DNA of 64,000 bases from Strongylocentrotus droebachiensis (Eukaryota; Echinodermata; Echinoidea; Camarodonta; Strongylocentrotidae): contig JAVYIG010001614.1 in the NCBI GenBank assembly GCA_035222895.1, forward strand, positions 62,001 to 126,000, in the 5' to 3' direction. A model generated the notes under the pieces. It had not been told where the DNA came from and did not search any database. It worked only from the letters and a program-made list of their open reading frames with translations. Of this stretch, positions 34,757 to 45,747 are shown in pieces. The first letter of the stretch is position 1. The number at the start of each line of letters is the position of its first letter. Made by a program: the position numbers and the translations under genes.

Positions 34757-35344
34757 GTAGGCCTTTGCTGGACGTATATTATCACTAGTCGTAAATACAA
34801 CAGGACATGTGGTGACAACAACGACAATAATCTGCTGAACATTTGAAAATTGTATGTCTGTTTTACAAGATGGATAATGGTCCGACGCAAAACAACCAGT
34901 ATGGCACTGCCCCGTGCATATGGTAAAAATTAATGGACGCCCACGCGATTCATTTCGACGCGTTTCGTTGGCTACATGCTTGAACTCATTTTATAATGAG
35001 CAATAACTCCAGATACAACGCAGAGACCGAATAGCAAGTCGTCTAATGTTTAGCTTTGTTGACATTTTCAACTTTCTTCTTAAATTATCGTGAGTATGTT
35101 ATGTTGTTTTTTACAGATTATTACTCTACATTATAGACACGAGTCATGTTAAATACATGTAGCCAGTAACATTTTTATGAATTGACATTGAAATGGGCCC
35201 AAACAACACAAAACGTAGTTAGCGTGCACATTTTCGTTTCATATATACGTGTTATTGTACTTGCGACGTTTTGAGAACCTGTGTGTTTGCTGGGAGTGTT
35301 GCAAGGCGAAGCGTGTGCTATATTTTTTTCTTTCATCATAGTTT
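34757..35344. other. Intergenic DNA, no recognised gene
   Basis: Ordinary AT-rich sequence. Nothing is recognised. Confidence 0.4.
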
Positions 35345-36320
35345 TGTTTGGAAGTATTACGTCAGGTTTGCCCGAATTGTGATCTCTATGCAAGCAATTT
35401 GCTGGTCGGTTCGAATGCTCAATATTGCCCTTGAGACTTACAACACGCGAGGCCGACAGCCCTAAAGATCGACGGTCCCGCAAGAACGTGGCAACCGTGT
35501 ATGGTTCTAACCAGTGGGCGGATCCAGGAGGCGGGGGGCTCGGGCCCTCTTCCCTGGGGCTCAAGGGGGGGTCGATTTTTTCTAATGTCCGAGGGCCAAA
35601 AAAAATAATGCTCACAAAAGGGCAGTAATATACATCGACACGGTTTTTTTCCTGGGGCATCACAGTTACGAGGCCATTGCTTTGCCACTAAATCATGACT
35701 ATACGCAGCGGGGGCTAGGGTGAGGGGCAGCCCCAACAATTTTTTTTTTTTTTTAAATGCTATAAATTATTAATAATTCATTGCATTTTCCCCGGTCCCG
35801 AACAGGAAAAATTCCTCTGTGCGACCATGAATTATGGTTCAAGGCATAGCAAAATAGAAGATTTTTTTAATATTATAAATATGGCATGTAACATCATACA
35901 AATTGGGACGGATTTTTATGCCACATGTTCCAGTAGTCCCATATACATCTTTCTGTGTACAGTGGTTGTAACTTTACTAAGACTGGGCCAAAGTTTTATT
36001 CATTTTAATGATTCCAGAACCTTGCATACACACCAATACTTATATGCTCGATTCCACAACGTTTCTTTCACAATGCAACTTTATCTTTAAAGCAAAGTGC
36101 AATATTTATATAATTTGTATTAAAAAAATTACTGATAAGGCTTTATACTAGGAGCCTGGAAGCAATTTCTGCACTAGGCATTGTAAGGGTGCGATGTAGT
36201 GAGCGTACGGGTTCCAGATGTGATGGACAAGGCTACTGAATGCGCCCAAGGTTGATGTCTCGAAAGCATTTGCCATCATCTCCCCAGCTTACCATATTTT
36301 CTAATATAAGTTCTTTGCAT
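35345..36320 (+). repeat. Segmental duplication copy 1 (pairs with 37605-39640)
   Basis: 35345-35505 resembles 37605-37727 plus 39289-39335 (shared tatgcaagcaatttgctgg, ttcgaatgctcaatatt, gacggtcccgcaagaac). 36150-36320 resembles 39462-39640 (shared gcctggaagcaat, gtgagcgtacgggttcca, tactgaatgcgcc). Between them copy 1 carries about 640 bases of other repeats. These include a hAT-like left end (cagtgggcggatccagg near 35513) and a block at 35753-35865 whose inverse occurs at about 44990-45115 and 52105-52235. Copy 1 preserves the empty site of the LINE inserted in copy 2. Confidence 0.8.
35930..36090 (+). repeat. Dispersed repeat tagtcccatatacatctttc
   Basis: Collinear with about 49630-49830. 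Both copies have tagtcccatatacatctttc, atgattccagaacctt, acacaccaatacttatatgc and gattccaca. The 49630 copy has a short internal insertion (gatgatcaaacttttct). The nature of the element is unknown. Confidence 0.7.
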
Positions 36321-37604
36321 TTTTTTATTTTTTTGGAAATGTGATAAATTACTGGAATTCAACAAAAAACGGTATTTTATCACATTATTTAGGGAAGTCA
36401 ATTCGGAAAATATTGAAAACAAACATTTTTAACAAGGTATAACACGATTGTAAATGACACTATTAAAAAATCGACTCAATTAGGCAAGTCCCAATGCTAT
36501 AAAGCACTGTCCATAAACACCATGATCAGATAACGGAATTTTCCATTGTAATATTCGCATGTATGAAAAGGTGACGGACACGGTTACTGAAGATGCCTTA
36601 CTTTGATTTTCTCTCTCAAAAGAACTGGGGTTTCCCACATGGTAAACACATCATAACAGCCACTCATGAATGGTTTACAACAAAGTGTATTATATGCTCT
36701 GGTAGAATCTTTAGCTATTATACTTTAGTGGGAAAAAAATCCCCTATTCACAAATGTTTAAATGAATAACATCTATAATGGCTAACTGATATCACGGTTA
36801 TCTATTATCGGAGCTAAGTACATTTAATATTATCATATCAATACAAGTCATTAAGCAAGACTCCAGATGCCATGACGAGTTTGAAAAGCATATCGTCAAA
36901 TAGTTTAACAGCTTTGCTAAAAATTGTAACACTTTTTGAAATATTCTGAATCTATGTTATTTTTTTGAGCTGTGTTTTCTTTTCTTTTTTAACAATTTGG
37001 TCCAATTTCATTATAAACTGCTCAATTTATAAACACACATACATGTAACCTGATTTATTATGATGCTATATAGAGTGCGTATAATAAAGTGTATCCAACT
37101 TCGGTAGTCCCTAATTTAAAAGTGATATCCGATATGACTTTGAAATGTATACCATCATGAAGTGTAACTTTTTTGTTGTCTAATGACACCCTATTCATAA
37201 TTTTTCTACCATGGGTGACCGAGCACTAGAGTCTTTAAAAGGTTTGGTCAAAATCGCCTTGTGCTGATGGAACGAATGTGGGTTAGGCCATATATGTGCC
37301 TATTTGGTCTTAAATCAATTCAAAGGTAAAGTATGCGTCGTTTAAGTTTAAGTTAACAGTTTAAGAGTTTAAGTTCCTCAAAAATCATTTCGACACAGTG
37401 TCATTCATAATCAGGTAGATTATATGATAATTACAACAGAAAGAAGGGGAAAAAGGCTAGTTTCAAATATAGTAATGTATACAGACAAAACGATGAAATG
37501 ATATGGATGGTGTATTAAAAAGAAAAGAGAAATAGGAAGAGAAGGTCTGAAGAAGAATGAGAAGGTGGAAGAGGAAGATTAAAAATGGAATGTTTAAGGT
37601 CGGG
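36321..37604. other. Intergenic DNA, no recognised gene
   Basis: AT-rich. It contains a gtttaagttt-type reiteration at about 37340-37375. No coding block is seen. Confidence 0.4.
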
Positions 37605-37727
37605 AGCCACAGTTTGGAAGTTTTACGACAGGTTTTCCAAATTGTTCTTTTTATGCAAGCAATTTGCTGGTTGGTTCGAATGCTCAATATTCCCCTCGAA
37701 ACTAGTAACAGCATACGAGTCCGACAG

Positions 37728-39288
37728 TTATAATAATAATAATAATAAAAACGTTACTTATAAAGCGCTTACCACCGAAGTCTCTAAGCGCTATACACAC
37801 AAAATAGACTGATATACAATTACATCTTATACAAAACTAAAAATGCAAATAAACCTACAAATTACAATACATATGGAATACACATCAAAGGGAACAGAGT
37901 TAATCAATCATCAAACGCAATTTTGTATAAATGTGTCTTGAGACTAGTTTTGAAAAGGTTAACGGTTTGACAGTTTTTTACATTTAAAGGTAATCTGTTC
38001 CAAAGTTCAGCAGAAGCTTTGCGAAAGGAACGATTACCATAAGAGAGAGTTGACACAGAAGTAGATACGAGGTTTAATTGTGAAGATGACCGTAAATTGC
38101 GTGAGGGTTTGTATTCCTCGATTAATTCTTGCAGATAAATTGGTGCCAATTCATGAATGCATTTATAAGTTAAAACTAAGATTTTGTACATAATGCGGTA
38201 CGTCACCGGCAACCAATGCAATTCGCGAAGTACTGGGGTGATGTGTTCACAAGAACGCGTGCGTGTTACAAGCCTGGCAGCAGAGTTTTGGATTCTCTGG
38301 AGTTTTGCAATGTGCGACTCCGGAAGGCCATAAAGAAGGCTGTTACATTGATCAAGACGGCATGTAATAAATGCATGTATAAGCGTTTCGGTAGATTTTT
38401 TATCAAGAAAATTTCTAATACGACCTATCTTGTACAAGGCATATGAAGCTGAGCGACAAATATTTTTTATATAATCATCCATCCTAAGATCATTTTCAAA
38501 GCTGACACCAAGGTTACGTGCACTTTTGACAGGTTGTATCGGAACATTAGCAATTTCAACAGATGGTAAATGGGAGGACTTTCTGAATCGAGATGTTACA
38601 TGTATAACCTCAGTTTTATCCTCATTTAACTTCAAATCATTAGCAGTGGACCAAGCTTTGATATCATTTATACATCTTTCAAGTTTAGTAATAACAGAAT
38701 GGTCGGAATCACGTTGCAAAACAACATAAACTTGGGTGTCATCTGCATATATCATTCGGCCTAAACCATGCGCTTCAATAATATCTTCAAGTGGTGCAGT
38801 GTACAGAGTAAATGATAAAGGGCCGATGACGGATCCCTGAGGAACACCTTCAAGTGGAACATGAGGTTTGGATAATGAGTCATTAATGACAATAGATTGT
38901 GAACGATTCATAAAGTAGGTTTTAAACCAATTCAAGGCAGTACCTGATACACCATATCTATTACGTAAGCGATCAAGAAAAACATCATGACTGATAGTAT
39001 CGAAAGCCGCAGAATAGTCTAAAAGTATTAAAACAGCTTCATCACCTTGGTCCACAGCTAACAACAAATCATTATATACACGTAAAAGAGCAGTTTCAAC
39101 GCTATGAGAAGATCTATAAGCAGATTGCATTTTACTACACAGATTATTTGATGATAGATAGCCCTGAATTTGAGAAGCACAAGCACGTTCAATTGTTTTA
39201 GCAAGAAACTTAAGGTTGGCAACAGGCCGATAGTTTTTCAAAATTTCACAATCCAAATTTGGTTTCTTCAAAAGAGGAGTGATTTGTG
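37728..39288 (-). mobile_element. 5'-truncated L2/CR1-like LINE inserted into a duplicated segment
   Basis: On the minus strand the element runs from about 39288 down to a TTATTATTATT tail at 37728-37747. The 3' UTR before the tail reads gcgcttagagacttcggtgg and then taagcgctttataa. Flanking sequences match an uninterrupted paralogous site at 35453-35470 (ccgacag then taaagat), which fixes both borders to within a few bases. No target duplication is evident; two or three bases seem to have been lost instead. Confidence 0.88.
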
Positions 39289-39316
39289 CTAAAGATAGAC
39301 GGTCCCGCAAGAACAT
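37904..39316 (-). CDS. L2-like LINE reverse transcriptase, open but N-terminally truncated (470 codons)
   Basis: The frame carries the RT blocks in order: ITPLLKKPNLDCEILKNYRP, LLDYSAAFDTISHD (motif A), GVPQGSVIGPLSF, MIYADDTQVYV (the catalytic ADD), ARNLGVSF, and the C-terminal HITPVLRELHWLP, YGNRSFRKASAELWNRLP and FKTSLKTHLYKIAF. It belongs to the CR1/L2 group and makes cDNA at the target site from its own RNA. The first eight or so residues come from flanking DNA. The endonuclease domain is missing, so this copy cannot move by itself. The uninterrupted frame suggests a recent insertion. Confidence 0.9.
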   Translation of the reverse strand: MFLRDRLSLAQITPLLKKPNLDCEILKNYRPVANLKFLAKTIERACASQIQGYLSSNNLCSKMQSAYRSSHSVETALLRVYNDLLLAVDQGDEAVLILLDYSAAFDTISHDVFLDRLRNRYGVSGTALNWFKTYFMNRSQSIVINDSLSKPHVPLEGVPQGSVIGPLSFTLYTAPLEDIIEAHGLGRMIYADDTQVYVVLQRDSDHSVITKLERCINDIKAWSTANDLKLNEDKTEVIHVTSRFRKSSHLPSVEIANVPIQPVKSARNLGVSFENDLRMDDYIKNICRSASYALYKIGRIRNFLDKKSTETLIHAFITCRLDQCNSLLYGLPESHIAKLQRIQNSAARLVTRTRSCEHITPVLRELHWLPVTYRIMYKILVLTYKCIHELAPIYLQELIEEYKPSRNLRSSSQLNLVSTSVSTLSYGNRSFRKASAELWNRLPLNVKNCQTVNLFKTSLKTHLYKIAFDD

Positions 39317-39640
39317 GGCAAACGTGTTTGGTTTTCACGTAGTAAACCGAGTGGAAAACGTCTCATACTAATTATAAAATGGTAAAGGTTTCTTGTCTAA
39401 AATTGCAATATTGATATATTTTATTTTTAGAATGTACCATAGAACGCATATAGAAAACATTATACTAGGAACCTGGAAGCAATGTCTGCACCAGGCATTG
39501 TAGGGGTGCGATTTAGTGAGCGTACGGGTTCCATATGTGATGGACAAGACTACTGAATGCGCCTAAGGTTGATTTTTCGAAAGCCTATGCGACCATCTTC
39601 CCAGCCTACCATACTTTAAATATAGATTCTTTGCATACAT

Positions 39641-40466
39641 GTTTGAATATGTTCTAAAACATGAAAACAAATACTTGAAGGAAACCACATGATTAAGTTA
39701 GTCACAAATTATGCATTTAGACTTTTAGCCGATCTATAAGATATTTACCCTATTTTGGGGTACGAAATCTGAAAAGATAATTTTTTTTCCAAAATTCATG
39801 TTGATAGCAGGATCGAAATTACGAGGACATTTTAAACTTTGAGAAGAAGCAATCATAATGACGTCAGACTAGTGCACTGCAGTATATGACTACCTCTGAT
39901 TAGTAGCTGATTTTGATATTTTTTCCCCGCTAACTTGAAGACCCCACTTTAATGCACATGATTGTGGGAACCTCCATCAATAATGTTAAAAAGGTTGGGA
40001 TTTATATTCAATGATGTTGCAAGAACGGATCGTAGACGGATGGTATGCAGTGGGCTGTTCTGTCTACACTAACCAAAGCCCCCACAAAAGCATTATGGAG
40101 AGAAAGAGAAAGAGAGAGAGGGGTGAGAGGGGCAGGGTCACATCGCCCTTTAGCTATGCTAGTGGAGCAAGAGCATACACTCGAGAAATGGTGCACCAAG
40201 ATCGTAGATTTTGTCAGCTACTTCCAATCCGCCTTTTATCGATTGCTTTAATTTATTTATTTATTTAAAAGCATTCCGCCGATTGTGCAATCGCTGCCAC
40301 TAAGAATCATCCAGATTCCAGACCCTATCGAATCTGACAGTGTTTCCTGTGAAAACATACCCTGCAGATGAATTGAGCATAATTCTAGGATTCAGCAAAG
40401 CTGAGAGCGGTTGCGCAACCACATCCTACAATAAACGATGATTTTTATAAACATGCCCTAAAGGTA
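39641..40466. other. Intergenic DNA, no recognised gene
   Basis: AT-rich, with a short GA tract (about 40099-40122). No coding block is seen. Confidence 0.4.
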
Positions 40467-40755
40467 CCCCCCCCCCCTCCCCCACTCAGTGTTATTTGTT
40501 AGGCGCCTTGAGCATCTCTTGGGGAGGATATGTGCGCATTATAAATGATGTTATTATTATTATTATTATTATTTAGGGTACGCATATGCATGCTCCCTCT
40601 TTTTGAAAACACCCCCTAAGTCCGGTGTGTAAAGTCAATGTTTGTGTACTACGAGTCGGACTTTGGTGCGTGAAAAGTACCCCTTTACCGGACATTTTGA
40701 TAACACGCATGCGGTCATTCCGACCCCGGATTGTGGGGGGGGGGGGGGGGGGGGA
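40467..40755 (+). repeat. C-run/G-run bracketed dispersed repeat, copy 2, with nested SINE-like insertion
   Basis: Same unit as 4663-4888. Compared with that copy, about 70 bases are inserted after cagtgttattt: roughly 40501-40571, beginning ggcgccttgagcatctc and ending in (ATT)n. The insertion resembles the 3' tail of the L2-like LINE and SINE tails elsewhere in the window. The G-run at 40735-40755 closes the unit. Confidence 0.8.
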
Positions 40756-40904
40756 GGTACCATGTCCCATTTGCAGCCAACAACAAATTCTGTAGAACTT
40801 TGCAGGAATTATGAATATGTCACGTATGTCCTATCTGTGAAATGTTAACGTCAGCAGTGTCCTATTATTCAAATTATGCAAGGAAACTCGTTTACTTTCT
40901 AGAC

Positions 40905-41275
40905 TTCACTGTCTGACTATATTAATTAACTGACTGACTTTTACATAAAATGAGCTGTAAAGGTACATGAGCATTTCTCTACATAAACCCACTTCTCGTA
41001 ATGGCCAAAATTAAACTGATTAAATATTTGCGCAGCACAAGACGTACGACCATTCGGTACACGGTTCTGAAAATTAGACTATTACTTTAGGATTGCAATC
41101 ACTGAAGTCGATTCGACAACTAATGCTCGTTAACTTTCAACTAAAAGACATTATCAAGCCCCTTCAGTTTTTGAGGGAAGTTATAAATTAGTATTATCTA
41201 TCAAACGCCGTTGGAATTTAACCCTTTCATTTTTTTTGTGGGCGGGGGCCTGCAAATGGGACAAAGTACCTTTAA
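40905..41275 (+). repeat. Segmental duplication copy (pairs with 31627-33195), uninterrupted
   Basis: Carries the same ordered phrases as 31627-31905 and 33103-33195 without the 1.16 kb insertion. It therefore shows the pre-insertion state around 41180-41200. It ends about 260 bases before the death-domain exon. Confidence 0.8.
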
Positions 41276-41537
41276 AGCTCTTGCTCGAAATAGATTTCAC
41301 ACAAAAAAAACATTTCAAATTACAGTAGCTGTTGCTGTGTCAGGCATATTCTAGAAAATGCGTTATAACGTGTCTGTTTGGAATCAAGAGGGTGTCAACT
41401 CTGTGTTCAAGTATATCAGTGAACGCCTTTTTTGTTCTAAAAATATATCATAGTGAAAACATATCCATTCATGTGTTTTATTTAAATCATGGTGTTAATC
41501 TATTTTTTTTCTTCCAATATGTATACTTTATTTCTAG

Positions 41538-41842
41538 CGCCAGTGCTTCGCAACTTGCGATGGAGGAGATTTTGACTGACATATTTCTGCTGACATTGTC
41601 AAAACGTATTAATCTTGCGATTGTCCCCGCACTGCACTTGAGCTTATACCTGGGATTCAGCGCAGCCGATGGCGTTGCCGCATCGATTGGTTCCGCTTTG
41701 ACCATGAATCCACAAGACGCATCATATACTCTCTTGTCCAAGTTTGTTATGAGAAATGGACGGAAGAGTGAAAGTGCTCTAAATCTGAGAAAGATATTTC
41801 TAGATAATGGAATGAAGGAACATGCTGATGTCATCAAAGCAG
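41538..41842 (+). CDS. Death-domain exon
   Basis: Acceptor tatttctag at 41537, donor GCAG|gttcgt at 41842. The likely start codon is the ATG at 41560. From there the translation reads MEEILTDIFLLTLSKRINLA, then LHLSLYLGFSAADGVAASIG, DASYTLLSKFVMRNGRKSES and LNLRKIFLDNGMKEHADVIK. The spacing of helices (L..LS, LALYLGFS-like helix 2, LLxxFxxRxGRK, LRxxLxxxG) fits the six-helix death-domain fold. The conserved Trp of helix 2 is absent, as in many divergent members. Adaptor-binding partners cannot be told from sequence. Confidence 0.68.
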
Positions 41843-44800
41843 GTTCGTAGTATATTCTTTAGTATATTAATGTATAACGGAAACAACCACATAGTAAGAT
41901 GATAAAAAAGTTGCTGAGCTAAAAAGCGAAGCCAAGCATGCACTTCAAATAATCAATTGTCAACACACTGGTCAAGATGTAAGAGAACTTTTGAACAAAA
42001 GGAATCAACATTCGGCCTTCAATATGATATTACTTAACTGGGTAAATGTGCGTGTGAATGAATCCGATGACCGGGGTAATAATGTCTGTAAAGCATTTAG
42101 AGACGGTATTTCGTATTAAGCGCTGAATAAATCCAAATTATTATAATTATTATCAATAAGGTATTTTTCCTCCTAATTTTCGTGCTTAACTTATTTGCAT
42201 GCATAATGCGTATTTGGAGGCTATGACGTAAACTCACTGTAAAGTATTACACGAAAGGGGCCAGACTATTTGCAGAATTTTTTTCCTAAACATAACTCTA
42301 AAAGAAAGAGTCATTATCCTGTAAGTATTTTTTCGACGAGAATAAAAAAAGTGCATGATTTCAACATTTGTGTAAACTCTCAACGTGGGAGAAAAATAAC
42401 GAAACTTTTGACTTGCAAGCAAAAGCGTGCTGAAATACGGTTCACTCGTTAATGACATTATGAATAGTTATTTGCTGATCAAAAGTTAGAAGTTGTGGCG
42501 AAAGTATGTTCAGCTGCTTTTGGAGAAACGAGTCAGAAAAGTGAGAAAAAAAAAGCAAAAGAATAAACACAAAACCGATTGATATTAATTGGCTTCAAAA
42601 TGTCAATTCATTTGATAGCATATTTTATTAATTTTACTACGATGACAATCAGTCATTGTGGGCCACCAGTCTGTAGTCTACGAAGTAGTTCATATGTTTT
42701 CTAGTCACTGTGCCCGTATCCAAAACTCATCAAAGAGGATTTGTTTTCTATCTGACGTACACAGAAAAGTACAAATACAATTTCGAGTGAGGGCCGTGAA
42801 TTAGACGTCGTGCCCCAAAACATGCAATCCGGATTCCAAATATTGCTAGCGAGCGAGCAAACAATGGCACTTATTTTATGGCAAAAATTGTATTTTGTAC
42901 ACATCAAATATAATGTAATATTATGATATTCAGTCGTATCGTTGCCAGGAATCAGACTGATTTATCAATTTTGCGAGAAGTAAAGTGAACGAGGGGGTGG
43001 GAGGAGGGGTAGGAAACACTTTGTTGGGGTATCAGTTTTTTTTTTAGTTTTTTTTAAAATCAATATATGAGGTTATATTCGGGCACTATTCTGCCTGAAT
43101 CATGACGATGTTAGGGCAACGAGGTGCCCGCAGTGGCGAACTCAGGATTTTTTTCAGGGGGGGGGGGGGGGGGGTTAACATTTTTAAATCGAGCCGACTC
43201 AGCCAGCCGCTGAATAAACGGGGGGGGGGGGGTAAAAGGACAGGCAGGAAAGGCCTGTAGTCCACTGCCTGAACTGTTTCACTGTTTCAGTGTTGCGCGC
43301 CCAGTCAGCTGAGAAAATAACACACCCTCAACGCAGAACCAGAGACAGTCCTTGCCTTTCATTTCATTTTCGACGGTTGTTGTGTGGAGATCGCGAGATG
43401 AGTGGAGACACCGCGCTCTTCATGGGATGTGGTAAAGCCTCGGTCACAAATGCCATTACGAACTGCTACGAACGCCGTACGAACGATTTTCAGACAATGG
43501 AATTCAGGAAGACAATGGAAAAACAGGGAGATTCGTACGAACGCATCGTTCGTTCGAACCTTTGTGACCATAGCTTTAGGGAGGAGGACATAGATGCTTG
43601 AAGAATTAAAAAATATATATAAACAGACAGAATATGGACTACAAAGCAGGTACCGCAGCACCCCTGTTGAAAAACACTGTGCTAGATGGTCAACATTGAG
43701 GGGGCATATTGATCAAGCCAGGAGGGGATATACCCCATGTGCCTTTAAAGTGGGAACATTTTGCATTTAAAGTGAAAAGGACACAAATAGTCTCACTCTC
43801 TATGTCTCTTATTTTCTTATTACTTATTATTTATTTATCTCTTTTGCTGTACGATACATCAAGAACGACGGTCGGATCACCCCAAAGCATTTTTCGATAA
43901 TCATTTAATGCACCTCTTACAATATATTACAATTAAGACCTACCATGTTGTCCCAACGTTACACATTCTCATAATACATGTAGAAATATCTTGAAGAACA
44001 TTTTTTTGAGTAATCTTTATCCTTATATTATCTTACTTTTTCATGTTCTTTGTTTCCCTACCGCTTCATCTCTCTCCTCTCTCTTTTTTTTTAATGCGAT
44101 GAGATTGGCCGGGTACGTGCCCCCGTGCCCCGTCGTACCTACCCCACCGATAAAAATACACTTGCACAAATCATAATTTTTTAAATTGTATTGCAATCGT
44201 ACTCAAAGTGGGTGAACACAATATTTGAAAGAATACATAAGTCCTAAGAGAAAATGGAGGAAAAATAGAAAGACATAGAGAAACAGAGAGAAGGAGAGAG
44301 AAAGAGAGAGAGAAGGAGAGAGAGAGTAAGTGAGGGGCAAAAGCAGTGTGTGAAAGAAAATAAATAATCGTTGGAGAAATAGAGACGGAAAAAAAAGAAA
44401 AATCAGTGTTTTGTCTTTAAACCATTACGAATGTTTTTGCTTTTTCTCCCCAGAATTAGAGAAGTTTAACATTCCTGTCCCGTCAGACGAAGAAACACTC
44501 GTGGACACACCTGAATCACTCCCTTCTTGCAGCAGATCAGGTAATCACAACTTTCTATCCCTCTCACAAGCTTTATGAGACAACCACAACTTTCCACAGG
44601 GAGCAGACTATACAAGAACCCACTATTATTATTATTATTATTATTAATTTGCAGAATTATTTTGCTGAACATAACTCGAAAAAGAGTAGAGATAGTCATT
44701 ATCCTGTATTCATTTTTCCGACAAAAATCAACAAAGTGCATGATTTGAAAATATAGAGATGAATAAATTCTCAACATGGGAGAATAATAGGAAAACTTTT

Positions 44801-45709
44801 GACTTGCAGACAAAATGTTCTGTTCCAAATGAAATCATGAGAAATTATTGTCGATCAAATAGTTGTGTTTGGAGAAATGAAGCAGAAAAGTGAGAAAACA
44901 GCAAAAGAATAAACACAAAACCGATCGATATTGAGTTTCTTCCAATTTTCAATTTATTTGATAGCATGATTGTTTTAATTTGCATTTTGCCCCGACCCGC
45001 AACATAAACAACATCCTCTATGTGGGCATGCCTTGAACTATAATGCATGGCCCTACGGAATAGGTTTTTATGTTGGAGACCGGGGGGGGAATGCAATGAA
45101 TTATTGATAATTTATTGCAATTCTTTGTTGTTGTTTTTCGTATTGATGGGGGCGGTAACGTAGCCTAGCCCTAGTGTCGATCAGCTATATTAGTGCCCTT
45201 TTGTGAGGCATTAATCCTCATAACTCTCAGTTATGACTTAAGGACGGAGGTCCCCTAGTTTTTTAGCATAGTAGCACACACATGCTTTAGCAGTCACGCA
45301 AAAAAAAAACTCGCAAATTTGTATTCAATAAAATCTGAGAATGTATACTATTATTTAGATCTATTAGGAATAAATCATTGTCAAAATCATTCCATAAATT
45401 GGAGTAAAAATAATTATTCCACCTTTATGACCAACAGTTTAGTTATATCTTGGAAAAAATTGTTGACCAATCTATATCCTTATATTCTCTTACTATTTCA
45501 TATTCTTAATCTCTCCCCTCGTTCCACTTTCTGTTTGTGCAATGAGATTTAGGAGGACACGCGCCCCCTGTTTCAGAAATTATAATTTTTAAAACTGTTT
45601 TGTAATCGTACTCAAAGTGGGTGAACACAATACAATGTTCGAAAGAAAAAAAATATACCCTAAGAAAAAAACGGAGGAAAAAGATAAAATGGATAGAGAA
45701 ACAGAGAAA

Positions 45710-45747
<38 letters not shown>

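Larger units (their letters stand above)
37605..39640 (+). repeat. Segmental duplication copy 2 with nested LINE
   Basis: Flanks 37605-37727, 39289-39335 and 39462-39640 match copy 1 at 35345-36320. The L2-like LINE sits inside. The original function of the duplicated sequence is unknown. Confidence 0.8.

Noticed and set aside
34350-34890. Frames of 82-112 codons on both strands
   Set aside because: Translations of CT/GA-rich and C-run sequence; no domain and no splice context.
35345-35505. Conserved coding exon in both segmental duplicates
   Set aside because: Frames differ between the two copies and no splice sites or domains are shared; the similarity is at DNA level only.
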